A stretch of DNA of 64,000 bases, taken from assembly GCA_944472155.2 (NCBI GenBank), contig OX235272.1:105096020-105160019 (forward strand). Reading direction: 5' to 3'. This document shows, one piece after another, positions 39,468 to 49,177 of this stretch. Each line of letters opens with the position of its first letter. Within the stretch, counting starts at the first letter, position 1. The stretch comes from Trichobilharzia szidati. Taxonomy: Eukaryota; Platyhelminthes; Trematoda; Strigeidida; Schistosomatidae. The translations under genes were made by a program, and so were the position numbers. Under the pieces are notes generated by a model that saw only the letters and a list, made by a program, of their open reading frames with translations, made no database searches and had not been told where the DNA came from.

Positions 39468-40676
39468 ATTCGATAAATAAAGCTTCATTTATCAATCTCT
39501 CCCTCCACCCTGTTAATTGTATTAGATTTTAAAAGTGTCATCTCATCCCGTCCTGTTGTAAGGTTGTGTGTAATTGCATGTGGTGTAGTGCTATAGCTTG
39601 ACTATTCTCCAGATTTCTTATCTTATTGTCAAGTCAACTAATCTAGATTTTGCTTCTAAGCTTTTATGCTCCGCTAGTCTGACTGACTGACCCCGTTCCA
39701 CTACTTTGACCTGACAATCAGCGCAGACCAGGGTACTAGATAAACTAATTTTTTCGTTGAATTGCTCCTGCAGGATTGATCCTTCAACCGACAAAGCTTG
39801 TTTCTAATTGAGTTTGTGGAAGCAGTTTCAGTGCGACCACTTTTATTCCTGCCTGCATTATTTAGAATTCTCTGTAAGGATTCCGAGGTTCCTTCTTTGT
39901 ATAGAAATTGCCTATTGTTGGTGCTGTCATTATCTGGTGCATGTTTGACATGCATATTGTCATTGATATTATTATTATTATCATTATCACAACTATCACT
40001 ATTTATTTTATTTTACATTTGCCTACATACTTCCTGACTAATTTATCAGGGTAATTATTAGGTTTCAAAGCTTCTGTTGTATGTCTCATTTCCTATCTTA
40101 GATTTTCTTTGATTCTACTTTGTTTTCGTGGACTAATACTTAAACACTTCATCAGTCATATATATTGACCTAAGGTGGGATGATCGAAAATCGAAATATC
40201 TGTTTGAATGTGTGAGTTTTCTATAAACACTAGTGTGTGTTTAACTTCCCATCTTCTTTCCTCTTTACGCTACAATCTAACATTGGAAGCTGCCCTTCTT
40301 GACTTTCTAATTCATAAGTGAATTGAATTGCCTCCACCTTTGAGTTAATGTGTTCGAAAAATTTATGTATATCCTGTGCTCTAAGTACAGTGAGTGTGTC
40401 ATCTACATGCCTCCAGCATACTTTTGGTGTATGGCTGAATATTTTAATCGCTATGTTTTCCCTATCCATGAATATATCTGCGACAATCGGAGATATTGTT
40501 GACCCAATGGCAACTCTCTCAGTTTGTTTGTATATTTTCCCTTCGAATTTAAATTCTGTGGATGTCAGGCACAGCTGCACTCCTAGCATTATGTCCTCAA
40601 GTGGCACTTTTGTTCTAAGTTCAGTTTCTTGGTCAGTAATGAGTTCGTTTGGTAAGTGAACCTTTATTCATTGAAA
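39468..40676 (-). mobile_element. PLE-4 RT/endonuclease remnant
   Basis: The 125-residue frame 40230-40607 reads LCLTSTEFKFEGKIYKQTER, GSTISPIVADIFMDR and HVDDTLTV (RT motif C is HVDD, not YVDD). Frame 39701-39955 holds the linker YKEGTSESLQRILNNAG. A degenerate endonuclease region follows to 39480. N-terminus missing; dead. Confidence 0.78.
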
Positions 40677-40706
40677 TAACTGAAGAGAATACGTGTAATA
40701 GGAATG

Positions 40707-41373
40707 TTTTTTTTATTGAACGCTAGTCAGTAACTAGTGTAATGTGTCTAGTCCTATCTTCGGTGCAGACTGAGTTCTATCAGTCATGTTTGCAATGTGG
40801 CCACCATGCTAGGTGGCTCGCCATTACGGTGCACTGTGAATTGTTGGTACTAGATGGTTGGAGGCAATCGGCAGGAAGCCTTGGACCTAGGTTTCGTGCT
40901 AGTTGGCACTCAAAGGTCAGCAAGGCGTATCTGCAACCTTGAAGGAACTGATGTCCCTTCTGAGATTCGAACCCGCATCACCCAGTGCTGCAGTCAGAGA
41001 CGTTACCACTGAGCTATTCAGGCTCGCGACTGACCTGCTGTAATGGCGAGCCACCTAGCATGGTGACCACATTGCAAACATGACTGATAGAATTCAGTCT
41101 GCACCGAAGATAGGACTAGACACATTGCACTAGTTACTGACTAGTGTTCAATCAAAAATATCCAATACAGTCCTACAGGAGGTTAGTTGCGAGCCTGAAT
41201 AGCTCAGTGGTAACGTCTCTGACTGCAGCACTGAGTGATGCGGGTTCGAATCTCAGAAGGGACATCAGTTCCTTCAAGGTTGCAGATACGCCTTGCTGAC
41301 TTTTGAGTGCCAACTAGCACGAAACCTAGGTCCAAGGCTTCCTGCCGATTGCCTCCAACCATCTAGTACCAAC
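40707..41373. mobile_element. SINE-R pair, 10-bp target duplication
   Basis: AATAGGAATG flanks it (40697-40706, 41374-41383). A - strand copy runs from its head at 41029 (GCGAGCCTGAATAGCTCAG; GGGTTCGAATC) to a poly-A tail at 40707. Beyond it, + strand pieces of the same unit follow: its 3' half (41040-41155) and its head (41191-41373). It is inserted in the PLE-4 inverted arm. Confidence 0.75.
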
Positions 41374-41600
41374 AATAGGAATGATTGAACACCTGTCCAC
41401 CCGGACATCTGGAGCATTCTACTACCACCACGACGACGACGAATAGGAAAGAATAAAACGAAAGTTTCGAAGATGTGTGATTAGAATTGATGATGAAATG
41501 ATTATGAATAATAAAATAAATTGTGTTCGAAAGGCGTCGTCATCCAGTAAATAATAATAATAATACTGTCTCTCCACTGTGAGATATATCTAATAAACAA
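41374..41600 (+). repeat. PLE-4 pseudo-LTR, right (inverted) arm
   Basis: Inverted relative to 39241-39450: GATGACGACGCCTTTCGAAC on - at 41530. Separated from its last 30 bases (40677-40706) by the SINE-R insertion. Confidence 0.75.
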
Positions 41601-42015
41601 ATTAATGTGGAATTACATACTATCACAGTGCCCAAGTGTTATACATATTCGAAGTAGGGATCATTCACTTTTACGATCTGAATCCACATTTTGTTATCTA
41701 ACTTTTAATATCAATCAAATCATTGCAGGTTAACACTTCAGAATTAATTCGATGTTCACTAGTGACTTACTGACTGACTACGAGATGCAGTTACTTGAAG
41801 ATCTAATTGAAAGTTATAACTAGAGGGGTTTATCAAGTCGGTTGTGAGCACAAATATTCACCTATGACATATGAACTGACGGTTGTGCAGTTGCATATCA
41901 CGACTTTGAAGAAGTTGGAATTCATGGATTGACCATTGAATTCCATCCGAGTGTCTGACGACTGATCAAAGGGTCTGCCTTGTAGCCTGAAGGTTGTAGT
42001 TCCCCCTTCCCGGTC
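41601..42015 (+). other. PLE tip and HHR-SINE head remnants
   Basis: 41601-41650 resembles a PLE-4 tip (TGGAATTACATACTATCACAG). 41820-42010 is the 5' half of an HHR-SINE on + up to GCCTGAAGGTTGTAG, hammerhead missing. Nothing else. Confidence 0.45.
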
Positions 42016-42019
42016 ATGG

Positions 42020-42880
42020 GGTCATGCGCACGTAGAGCTGGACTGACTGACTGTTTTCAACGTAGAACTTTGCACAAACGTGCACCAGTTCCACTTGCAA
42101 CACTCCTTTCTTGTAGCACACAAAGCAAGAGAAGAGAGTAAATAGAGAGATAATAAACAGAAATATGAGACAGAAAGAATAGTATTATGGAAGAACAATA
42201 TAATTTTATTTGATATTTTCAATCACTAGGAGTGGATGCATCTGCGCTGTCATTGAGAACGATTTTTTGGCCATATCACCAGTTGTCCTCACCCTGAGGA
42301 CCCCAACCAGACAGTCTACTCCTCCCGACGTCACTGGCTGGCTTAAACCAACTGTCATGGATTTGACTGACTGATGAAGCCATGTTTTCGTTTGATCACC
42401 ACTAGCTAACTCTTTTCCAACCTCATACATCCTATGTCAGTCAGGTAACATTGCTCGTCATCGTGGAAGGTGATCGATGGCATTACACGGTGGTATGCAT
42501 AACACATGTCCTAACCATCTCTCTCAATCAATGTAGTAGTAGCTTCACAACCACCTCGTCGATTGACTTCCCCTCCTCACCTCCTTATCAATCGACCACC
42601 GATGCCTAACCTCAATATTGCTCACCTTATTATACCACCACCTAACACACACGGGAGACAGAATGCAGACACCTATGATCAAAGACAGCTAGTCAGTCAG
42701 GCTTTTCATGTCTTCCATTTTCAGTGGTCATGTCTCACAGCCAGCCAGCCATAGAGGAGGACGGAGCGAAAGTGCTGCTGAGGAGTACACACGTCCTTTG
42801 TTCAATAACCAGCCGGATATCATGTTTACTAAGTCAGAGTGAGATGGTATATGCCAAACTAGCCTTTTGTATCCGTAGTA
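42020..42880 (-). mobile_element. LINE-X 3' part
   Basis: Same span as 3530-4400, about 860 bases on -. Stop codons throughout; the terminal GCACAAACGTGCACCAGTTCC lies at 42070-42090 on +. Confidence 0.7.
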
Positions 42881-43655
42881 AGACGTCGTCAGCGATCAGC
42901 CTGTTGTGGCTAATGCAACTTCCCTCAAATAAGTTAGGTGGTCAACTCTCTCCACCAACCACTTCACCACCCCTCTATGTTTTAGCAAGGAGTGAGTTGA
43001 TGTAGTCCAGTCCAGTCCTGTAGCATCATCTTACATTTGATAACAGGAGCGAATCGTATGCCAAACATTCGAAGATTTTCAATGCTCAAGGTGTTCAGAA
43101 AACTGTGCACTTTGTCAGTGTCTTCACCTAGGAAGGAAGACTATATACACTTCATATTCTTAGTCAACGAGGTTATTCCTTGGTAACACGTAGAGCTGGT
43201 GTCGCAAATTAGGATAAATCAGCTGTCCAATACCTCCTGGTTTTCAGTGGTTCTATGTTTGTACTCTGCATTGATGCCCTCGTGTAAAAATCCATCCAAA
43301 TGGCGTTATTTTATTGGGTTTAATGCAGTATATTATCAAATCCTAACTGAACAAACTGCTCGGTAAATAAATTCTACCTGCCTGAAAATTCTGTACTTCT
43401 AATTTGTCCCTACTTAAAATAGTCGACTGAGAAATATCTTTCTGTGGTAACCTTTCGAGTTATGCTGTTATCAGCAAAGATCGAAATTAAGGTTGATTCT
43501 TACGGTTAGGGAAATCTATTTTACTGGACAGCCTAGGAACAAAAATTATGCTAATGTAAATGTTTATACAGTTTCCATTTGAGATAAACAGACTCCTTGG
43601 TGTGTACTAAAGATGTTTAGTTCTGCCGTGAAATGTCATGCACATATGCGCCTTT
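42881..43655. other. Mostly unassigned
   Basis: 43195-43260 is an HHR-SINE scrap (+; AATTAGGATAAATCAGCTGTCC). No gene or other repeat is recognised in the rest. Confidence 0.35.
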
Positions 43656-43659
43656 TTTA

Positions 43660-43903
43660 TTCCTTTACGTTCCCAGTGGAACATAGGGCTTCAAGCCAGA
43701 GCTTTAAAGTTTCGGTAGCAGTGGTATTGATTTTTACGGGATGCGGTTGCTAGCCTCATGCCCACCCCCCCCCAACCTTCCCTCTTTAGCAGTCTTATTG
43801 CTGGCTTAACGAGGTAAGGGAGTGCGTCAGTCGGGGATTGAATCCTGAACCACCTTTGGCGTGGTTGGCGAGCATCCTACCGCTGTGCTATCGACGTGCC
43901 AAC
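43660..43903 (-). mobile_element. SINE-M
   Basis: The - strand head: GGCACGTCGATAGCACAGCGG, GGTTCAGGATTCAATCCCC. Ends near GAACGTAAAGGAATAAAAAAGG on -, an A-rich tail. Confidence 0.7.
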
Positions 43904-44035
43904 CAGGGATTACTGGACAGCTGTTTCACCCTAGTTTGGGAATCATCGGCAGTACTCACCCGCCGACAAGGTTCGAACCCAGAACCTTCCAGTTACAAGA
44001 GCAGCTCGTATACCATTCAGCCAATCTATGCGCCT
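43904..44035 (-). mobile_element. HHR-SINE fragment, CCGATGA subtype
   Basis: - strand: GTACTG, CCGATGA, AAACTAGG and GTGAAACAGCTGTCCAGTA, with half of the tRNA-like head. Core changed at U4. Confidence 0.6.
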
Positions 44036-44220
44036 ATGTTTCTAGTTACGGACATCCTATTGTTGACATCTGTTATGTTGGTGATGATTTGTGGATTTCA
44101 TTTACCAAAACTACTGATCATCAATGACTTCTACCCCCCAGAGCTCATGAAAATGAAGACAGACTGATCCGTTCTGCTGAAAACCCTTCGATTCTATTAT
44201 ACAAACGTTCATCATACTGC

Positions 44221-44632
44221 ATTTGAATAAAGCAAGAACAAAAGTGGTTTGTGCAGAATAATATGGTACCATCATTTATTTCGTAGGCTTCTCATCAGCT
44301 GCTTACAGCCTAAATAAATTATGAGGTTTGTGTACAGAAAAGTTTTAACATACTTGCAAATTTTTACATGTTGCCAGTTGACAAAAAGTTCCACAGTAAG
44401 TGAACAGTGCTCAGAAAATTGCGCTTATATAGTTTTTACACAGGCAGTTCAAGTTTAAACAAAATAGATGTATGCATACAATGGCAAAAGAGTTGCGTAA
44501 TAAAGACGAAATATGAGTTAGATACAGAGTGACTAATAAATTAGGTAACAATGTACTGAGTTCAACTCAAATCATAGAAACAAGAGACAAGCAAAATTAC
44601 AGAATATAAAAGGGGGTGATGCAACTCATCTA
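44221..44632 (-). repeat. PLE-1 pseudo-LTR/3' UTR, near-identical second copy
   Basis: About 400 bases differ only at scattered positions from 48726-49135, far less than other repeats here. No ORF is attached, so it is a solo or extremely 5'-truncated copy. Confidence 0.85.
44253..44302 (-). ncRNA. Hammerhead-like motif of PLE-1, core intact
   Basis: - strand: GCAG (stem I), CTGATGA, GAAGCCTAC, GAAA, then TAAATGATGGTACCATATTA (stem III hairpin), TT and CTGC (stem I partner). The core is complete. Stem II is at most one or two pairs, so I call it hammerhead-like. Confidence 0.5.
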
Positions 44633-44639
44633 ACAGGAG

Positions 44640-45660
44640 AAATCCACGAATTACTTAAACATTAGACAGTAATGAAGATGATCTTAGGATTGAATGTATA
44701 TGACACCTTAATTGAAAATAGCTATCCAGAAAAGTTCATCATTTGAAAAGGACTATTCTCTCCTTATCTTTAAATAAAAAGCCCTTATTTATACGACTGC
44801 AATTCAAGGGTGATGTACGGAGTGAAATGATTACTAGCAAGTTAAGAAAATCTATTCAAAGAGCCTCTAATGCTGGTAAACTACAAGTCACATTTCCTAC
44901 CCCACGACCAGTTGTTATTCCTGAATTGAAAGATGAAGTACGACCAGTAATGTTGCTCGAAATATTACCAAATCATAAAAAAACTTATCATTGGGTGTAA
45001 ACCATTGAAATATAATTGTACTTTATTTGATCTATTCCACAATGCTCAAACGTTTTACTGTCATTAATGAAGTACCTAGACGAGCCACCTCTAATTCTAT
45101 CTACCAATTCAACTGTGCTTTGGATGAAGTGAGTTATATTGGCCGTTGCTTTAGAAACTTGAATTATCGTGCTCACTCGAGAACACCTACCAGTGTGATG
45201 TGGCTAAAAAGGGTATGGTGGAAACCATAATCAACAGTTCGATATTAGACCACCTGGTTCGAACCCTCCACAGAGCTAGCATTGAAGAATCCTTCTCCGT
45301 CATGATCTATCTACTACCAAATAAATTGCCAAAAGCATCCAGATACCGAACACTTCAAACAGCAGAGGCTATTGCGATCTGCCTAAATAAACCGGTGCTC
45401 TGTGTGTAGAAGAAACAGGTCCAGCCAGCCAGCATTACTGCCCTGAGCCGGCCTTCTGTGCAGCCTACAAAATTCATTAATTCTGCATTATTATTAAATT
45501 TCCTAATTTATCTGTCTGATATTCAGTGTGTGTAGTGTTATGTTGATGCATATTATCACGCTTACAGATGCTTGCTACTGAACTGTAATCTATTCATATT
45601 ATTGATTGATTCGATGTTATTTAAACAACATTAATGCTGTTAATAACCCTAATTCTTTCA
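44640..45660 (+). mobile_element. PLE-3, 3' half, sense arm of tail-to-tail pair
   Basis: Frames read KKPLFIRLQFKGDVRSEM, SNSIYQFNCALDEVSYIGR and TINSSILDHLVRTLHRASI: linker plus GIY-YIG endonuclease with frameshifts. 3' UTR and pseudo-LTR run to the centre near 45700. 5'-truncated; no RT. Confidence 0.78.
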
Positions 45661-47026
45661 AAAGACTGATTACGGAACAAAGAATACTCTTTTCAATAAC
45701 TTCATCATCAGGTTCTACAGTTATATATGCATACATATTAGTGAATGAATGAATAATTAGTGTTATTAACAACATTAATGTTGTTTAAACATAATCGAAT
45801 CAATAATAATATTAATGGATTACAGTTCAATAGCATCAACATAACACTACACTGAATGTCAGACAGACAAATTAGGAAAACAAACATATAGAATTCATGA
45901 ATTTATGGGTTCCAAAGAAGGTCAGGGCAGTAGTAGTATATAGTGGCTAGTTAGACCTGTTCCTTCTGCACACGCAGAGCACTAGTTGTTTTAGGTGGAT
46001 AGCAATAGCCTCTGCTGTTTGACAGAGTCTTCGGTCGGTACCTGGATGCTTTTGGCAATTTATTTGGTAGTAGATAGATGATGACGGAGAAGGATTCTTC
46101 AATACTAGCTCTGTGGTGGGTTCGAACCAGGTGGTCTAATATCGAACTGTTGATTATGGTTTCCACCATACCTTTTTTAGCCAAACCACACTGGTAGGTG
46201 TTCCCGAATGAGCACGAGAATTCAAGTTTCTAGAGCAACGGCTAATATAACTCACTCCAACAAAAGCGCAGTTGAATTGGTAGATAGAATTAGAGGTGGC
46301 TAGTGTAGGTACTTCATCTTTCAGTTGAGGAATCACCAGTGATCGTGGTGTAGAAAATATGACTTGTAGTTTATCAGCATTAAAAGTTCTCAACTTATTA
46401 GTAATTATTTCACTCGGTATATCACCCTTGAACTGCAGCCGTACATATAAAGGCTTCTTATTAACAGAGAGGGAGAATAGTCTTTTTCAACTTTCTTAGT
46501 CATATGTTTCCTGATGAACTTTTCTGGATAGCTATTTTCAATCAAGGTGTCATATACAATGCTAAGTTCATCTTCAATTACCTCTTCTGAGCATATAGCT
46601 CTAACCTTGTAGTTAAGTGTCCTTATTGAATTTCTCTTGTACTAGGGAGGAGAAAAGCTATGAAAATGTGTATATTGTGCTGTCCATGTTCTTTTTCTAT
46701 GCAAATTTCTCTTTATACTACCATCTGGTTTTCTTGTAGGAAGAACATCTAGGGATTCCACTTCGCACGTGAATTTCATAACAGAATGTACTTCATTGAA
46801 TTAAGTTATTACTTTTTTCCTCTTCGAATCATTATCACAAAGAATACAGGTGTCATCCATATACCGGCAATAAAATGAGAATTTCGCGATAAGGTTGTTC
46901 AAAGGTTCATTTTTCTAATTTACTTAGAAAGAAATCAGTCAAAATGGTACTCAATGGAGAGCCCATCGCCACCCTGTCCACTTGTGGGTAAAGTGTGCTA
47001 GCAAATTTGGAGTTTAAATTCATGGT
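45661..47026 (-). mobile_element. PLE-3, antisense arm, RT end to pseudo-LTR
   Basis: On - : RT motif C region near 46850, linker, endonuclease (SNSIYQFNCAFVGVSYISRC; the SYIGR motif is SYISR) and 3' UTR. It mirrors 44640-45660 tail to tail. It continues at 47365-48350 beyond an element Q insertion. Confidence 0.75.
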
Positions 47027-47364
47027 GAGGTGAGAGCTGTCTGCTAGCCAAAATTGGTAGACAGCAATTTATGTCAATGTTTACGTCTCAAATCATGGTC
47101 ACGAGAAATAGACAAGAACAAAGACTAACTCAACAACCAATCACAGCAGATTTAGCGTGGGTGGATACGATTCGTGGATATATGGTCTGACCTTCAAAGA
47201 AACGGTCACAAAGAGATGGCGGAATAACTTCCATTGAGAAAATGACCAATCAGAAGACGTTGCTTCTCTGCTAACAATAACGAATAATAATATACATAAA
47301 ATTATGTAAATTTGATTTCCTCAGTAGACGATGTGTTGCCTGGCCCTTGTCTTGTGTCGTTTCT
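47027..47364 (+). mobile_element. Element Q, copy 2 (338 bp), with target duplication
   Basis: Flanked by ATGGT at 47022-47026 and 47365-47369. It interrupts the PLE-3 RT. Starts GAGGTGAGAGCTGTCTGCTA and ends near CTTGTGTCGTTTCT. A near-terminal hairpin pairs CTGTCTGC with GTAGACAG. Confidence 0.78.
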
Positions 47365-48354
47365 ATGGTATACCTTAATAACAATTCTTTTAGGATTTCC
47401 GTTGAGATGCCAATATTAATCGACTGTTTATACACTTGTTCACATATGTACTTAATCGTTTCTACTAGAGAGAGGGTACATTTGTGAATAAATATATTAT
47501 GTCCAAAGATATCATAGTTTTATCTTTGATTTTGTCTACGAATTCAAATACATCTTTGACGCTATGTTTCGTTATCTGCTCATACAAAGATTTGAGAATA
47601 TTCCCTAACCATCTAGCTAGAGCATAGAAGGGAGAATTTTGCACATCAGATATTGGTCTTAACGGTATGCCCGGTTTATACACTTTAGGTCCTACAGTTT
47701 TGGCGTGTACATGCCTGTTGGCCTGAGTCCTTCGTATAAATTTTCAGGAAATATCTGTTCCCCCTTTAGTTTCCTGAACAGTCTGGTTAATTCGTTTTGT
47801 ATTTTGTTATTGAAGTCTTTCTTCTCCTCATGTTTTTGAAACTTTTGTGTTTTTTTTCAACATATCATCCAACTTTTTAATATAGTCACTTCTATCGAGG
47901 AGGACTAATCGTGGTCCTTTATCAAGCTTTGTCATTATCAGTCTTTCGTCATTTATCAGTTTCTTTAGTTCTTCTCTGTGCTCCTTTGTCAAGAAACTTC
48001 GACTGTCGTATTTGGTGATGTTTTGTACTGATGACAACAATCCACTAGACTGGATTTGAAGCGTTCTAGTTCCAAGGTGGATGATGGAACTACATCCCTT
48101 GTTTGACTAAATAGGTTTTCAAATTCAATATCAATATCTAAGCGAATCACTCGTTTCGGTCTATCACAAATCGAAGGCCAAAGGAAAGTACAAGTTGCAC
48201 CTTATTTAATTCAACACTACTATAATTGTAGACGTAATTTTTAGGATCCGCCGGAAATCTACTGGCCTCTGGCTTCCTTACAGTTCCTTTCATAAACTCT
48301 ATCTGCTTCTTCTGTGCTCTTCGTTCACTAACCTGAGTGACGTATTCCATTATT
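47365..48354 (-). mobile_element. PLE-3, N-terminal and RT start region
   Basis: Frames on - : KKQIEFMKGTVRKPEASRFP (48147-48350), LIMTKLDKGPRLVLLDRSDY (47828-48040) and PGIPLRPISDVQNSPFYALA then TMISLDIIYLFTNVPSL (47465-47683). These are the N-terminal, DKG and RT motif A blocks in order, separated by frameshifts. Dead. Confidence 0.78.
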
Positions 48355-48430
48355 ATGGATGTATATAACTGTAGAACCTGATGAAGAACAGGTTATCGAA
48401 AATGTGAATATTCTTTGTTCAGTAATCAGT
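48355..48430 (+). repeat. PLE-3 pseudo-LTR fragment, inverted at 5' end
   Basis: GAACCTGATGAAGAACAGG, then TTATCGAAAATGTGAATATT and TTTGTTC. It is in the opposite orientation to the PLE-3 body it abuts. It contains CTGATGA and GAAA between GAAC and GTTC, so it is a hammerhead-like candidate without a clear stem II. Confidence 0.55.
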
Positions 48431-48725
48431 CGTTTGAAATTAATGAAATATTTTACGTTTATCACATTAACAATATAATGAACATTATCGCTTCAATTAT
48501 TTAGGAAAAAAATTTTAGGCGAAGGACAAAACGAGTTTTAAACAGGCCTGTAACAGCTAAAACACGCTTAGACAGAACTTAAACCAGAATGGAGAAAGTT
48601 AAACCGTTCAGTCGTAGGCGGATATTGACTAAAATGCGACTATACAACCTAGAAGCTTAGCTTCACTTTTTCAGAGTTACGTAACAATTGTAGTATGATG
48701 AACTTCATGCATTTATTCCCCTTGA
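48431..48725. other. Nothing recognised
   Basis: AT-rich spacer between PLE-3 and PLE-1. No repeat shared with the rest of the window. Confidence 0.35.
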
Positions 48726-49177
48726 TGAATTTGAATAAAGCAAGAACAAAAGTGGTTTGTGCAGAATAATATGGTACCATCATTTATTTCGTAGGCTTCT
48801 CATCATCTGCTTACAGCCTAAATAAATTATGAGGTTTGTGTACAGAAAAGTTTTAACATACTTGCAAATTTTTTACATGTTGCCAGTTGACAAAAAGTCC
48901 CACAGTAAGTGAACAGTGCTCAGAAAATTGCGCTTATATAGTTTTTACACAGGCAGTTCAAGTTTAAACAAAATAGATGTATGCATACAATGGCAAAAGA
49001 GTTACGTAATAAAGACGAAATATGAGTTAGATATAGAGTGACTAATAAATTAGGTAACAATGTACTGAGTTCAACTCAAATCATAGAAACAAGAGACAAG
49101 CAAAATTACAGAATATATAAGGGGGTGAGTTTAAATACAAGGAATACGTAATCAGATGAGAGAATAAAGACATTCAG
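48726..49177 (-). repeat. PLE-1 3' UTR and pseudo-LTR of the intact copy
   Basis: Follows the 698-codon ORF on -. The hammerhead-like motif at 48761-48810 reads GCAG, ATGATGA, GAAGCCTAC, GAAA and CTGC: the first core base is A where the 44253 copy has C. Confidence 0.75.

Noticed and set aside
41191..41270. Possible tRNA gene (TAGCTCAGTGG, GGGTTCGAATC)
   Set aside because: Present twice in inverted orientation as the SINE-R head and followed by a SINE body; acceptor stem does not pair.
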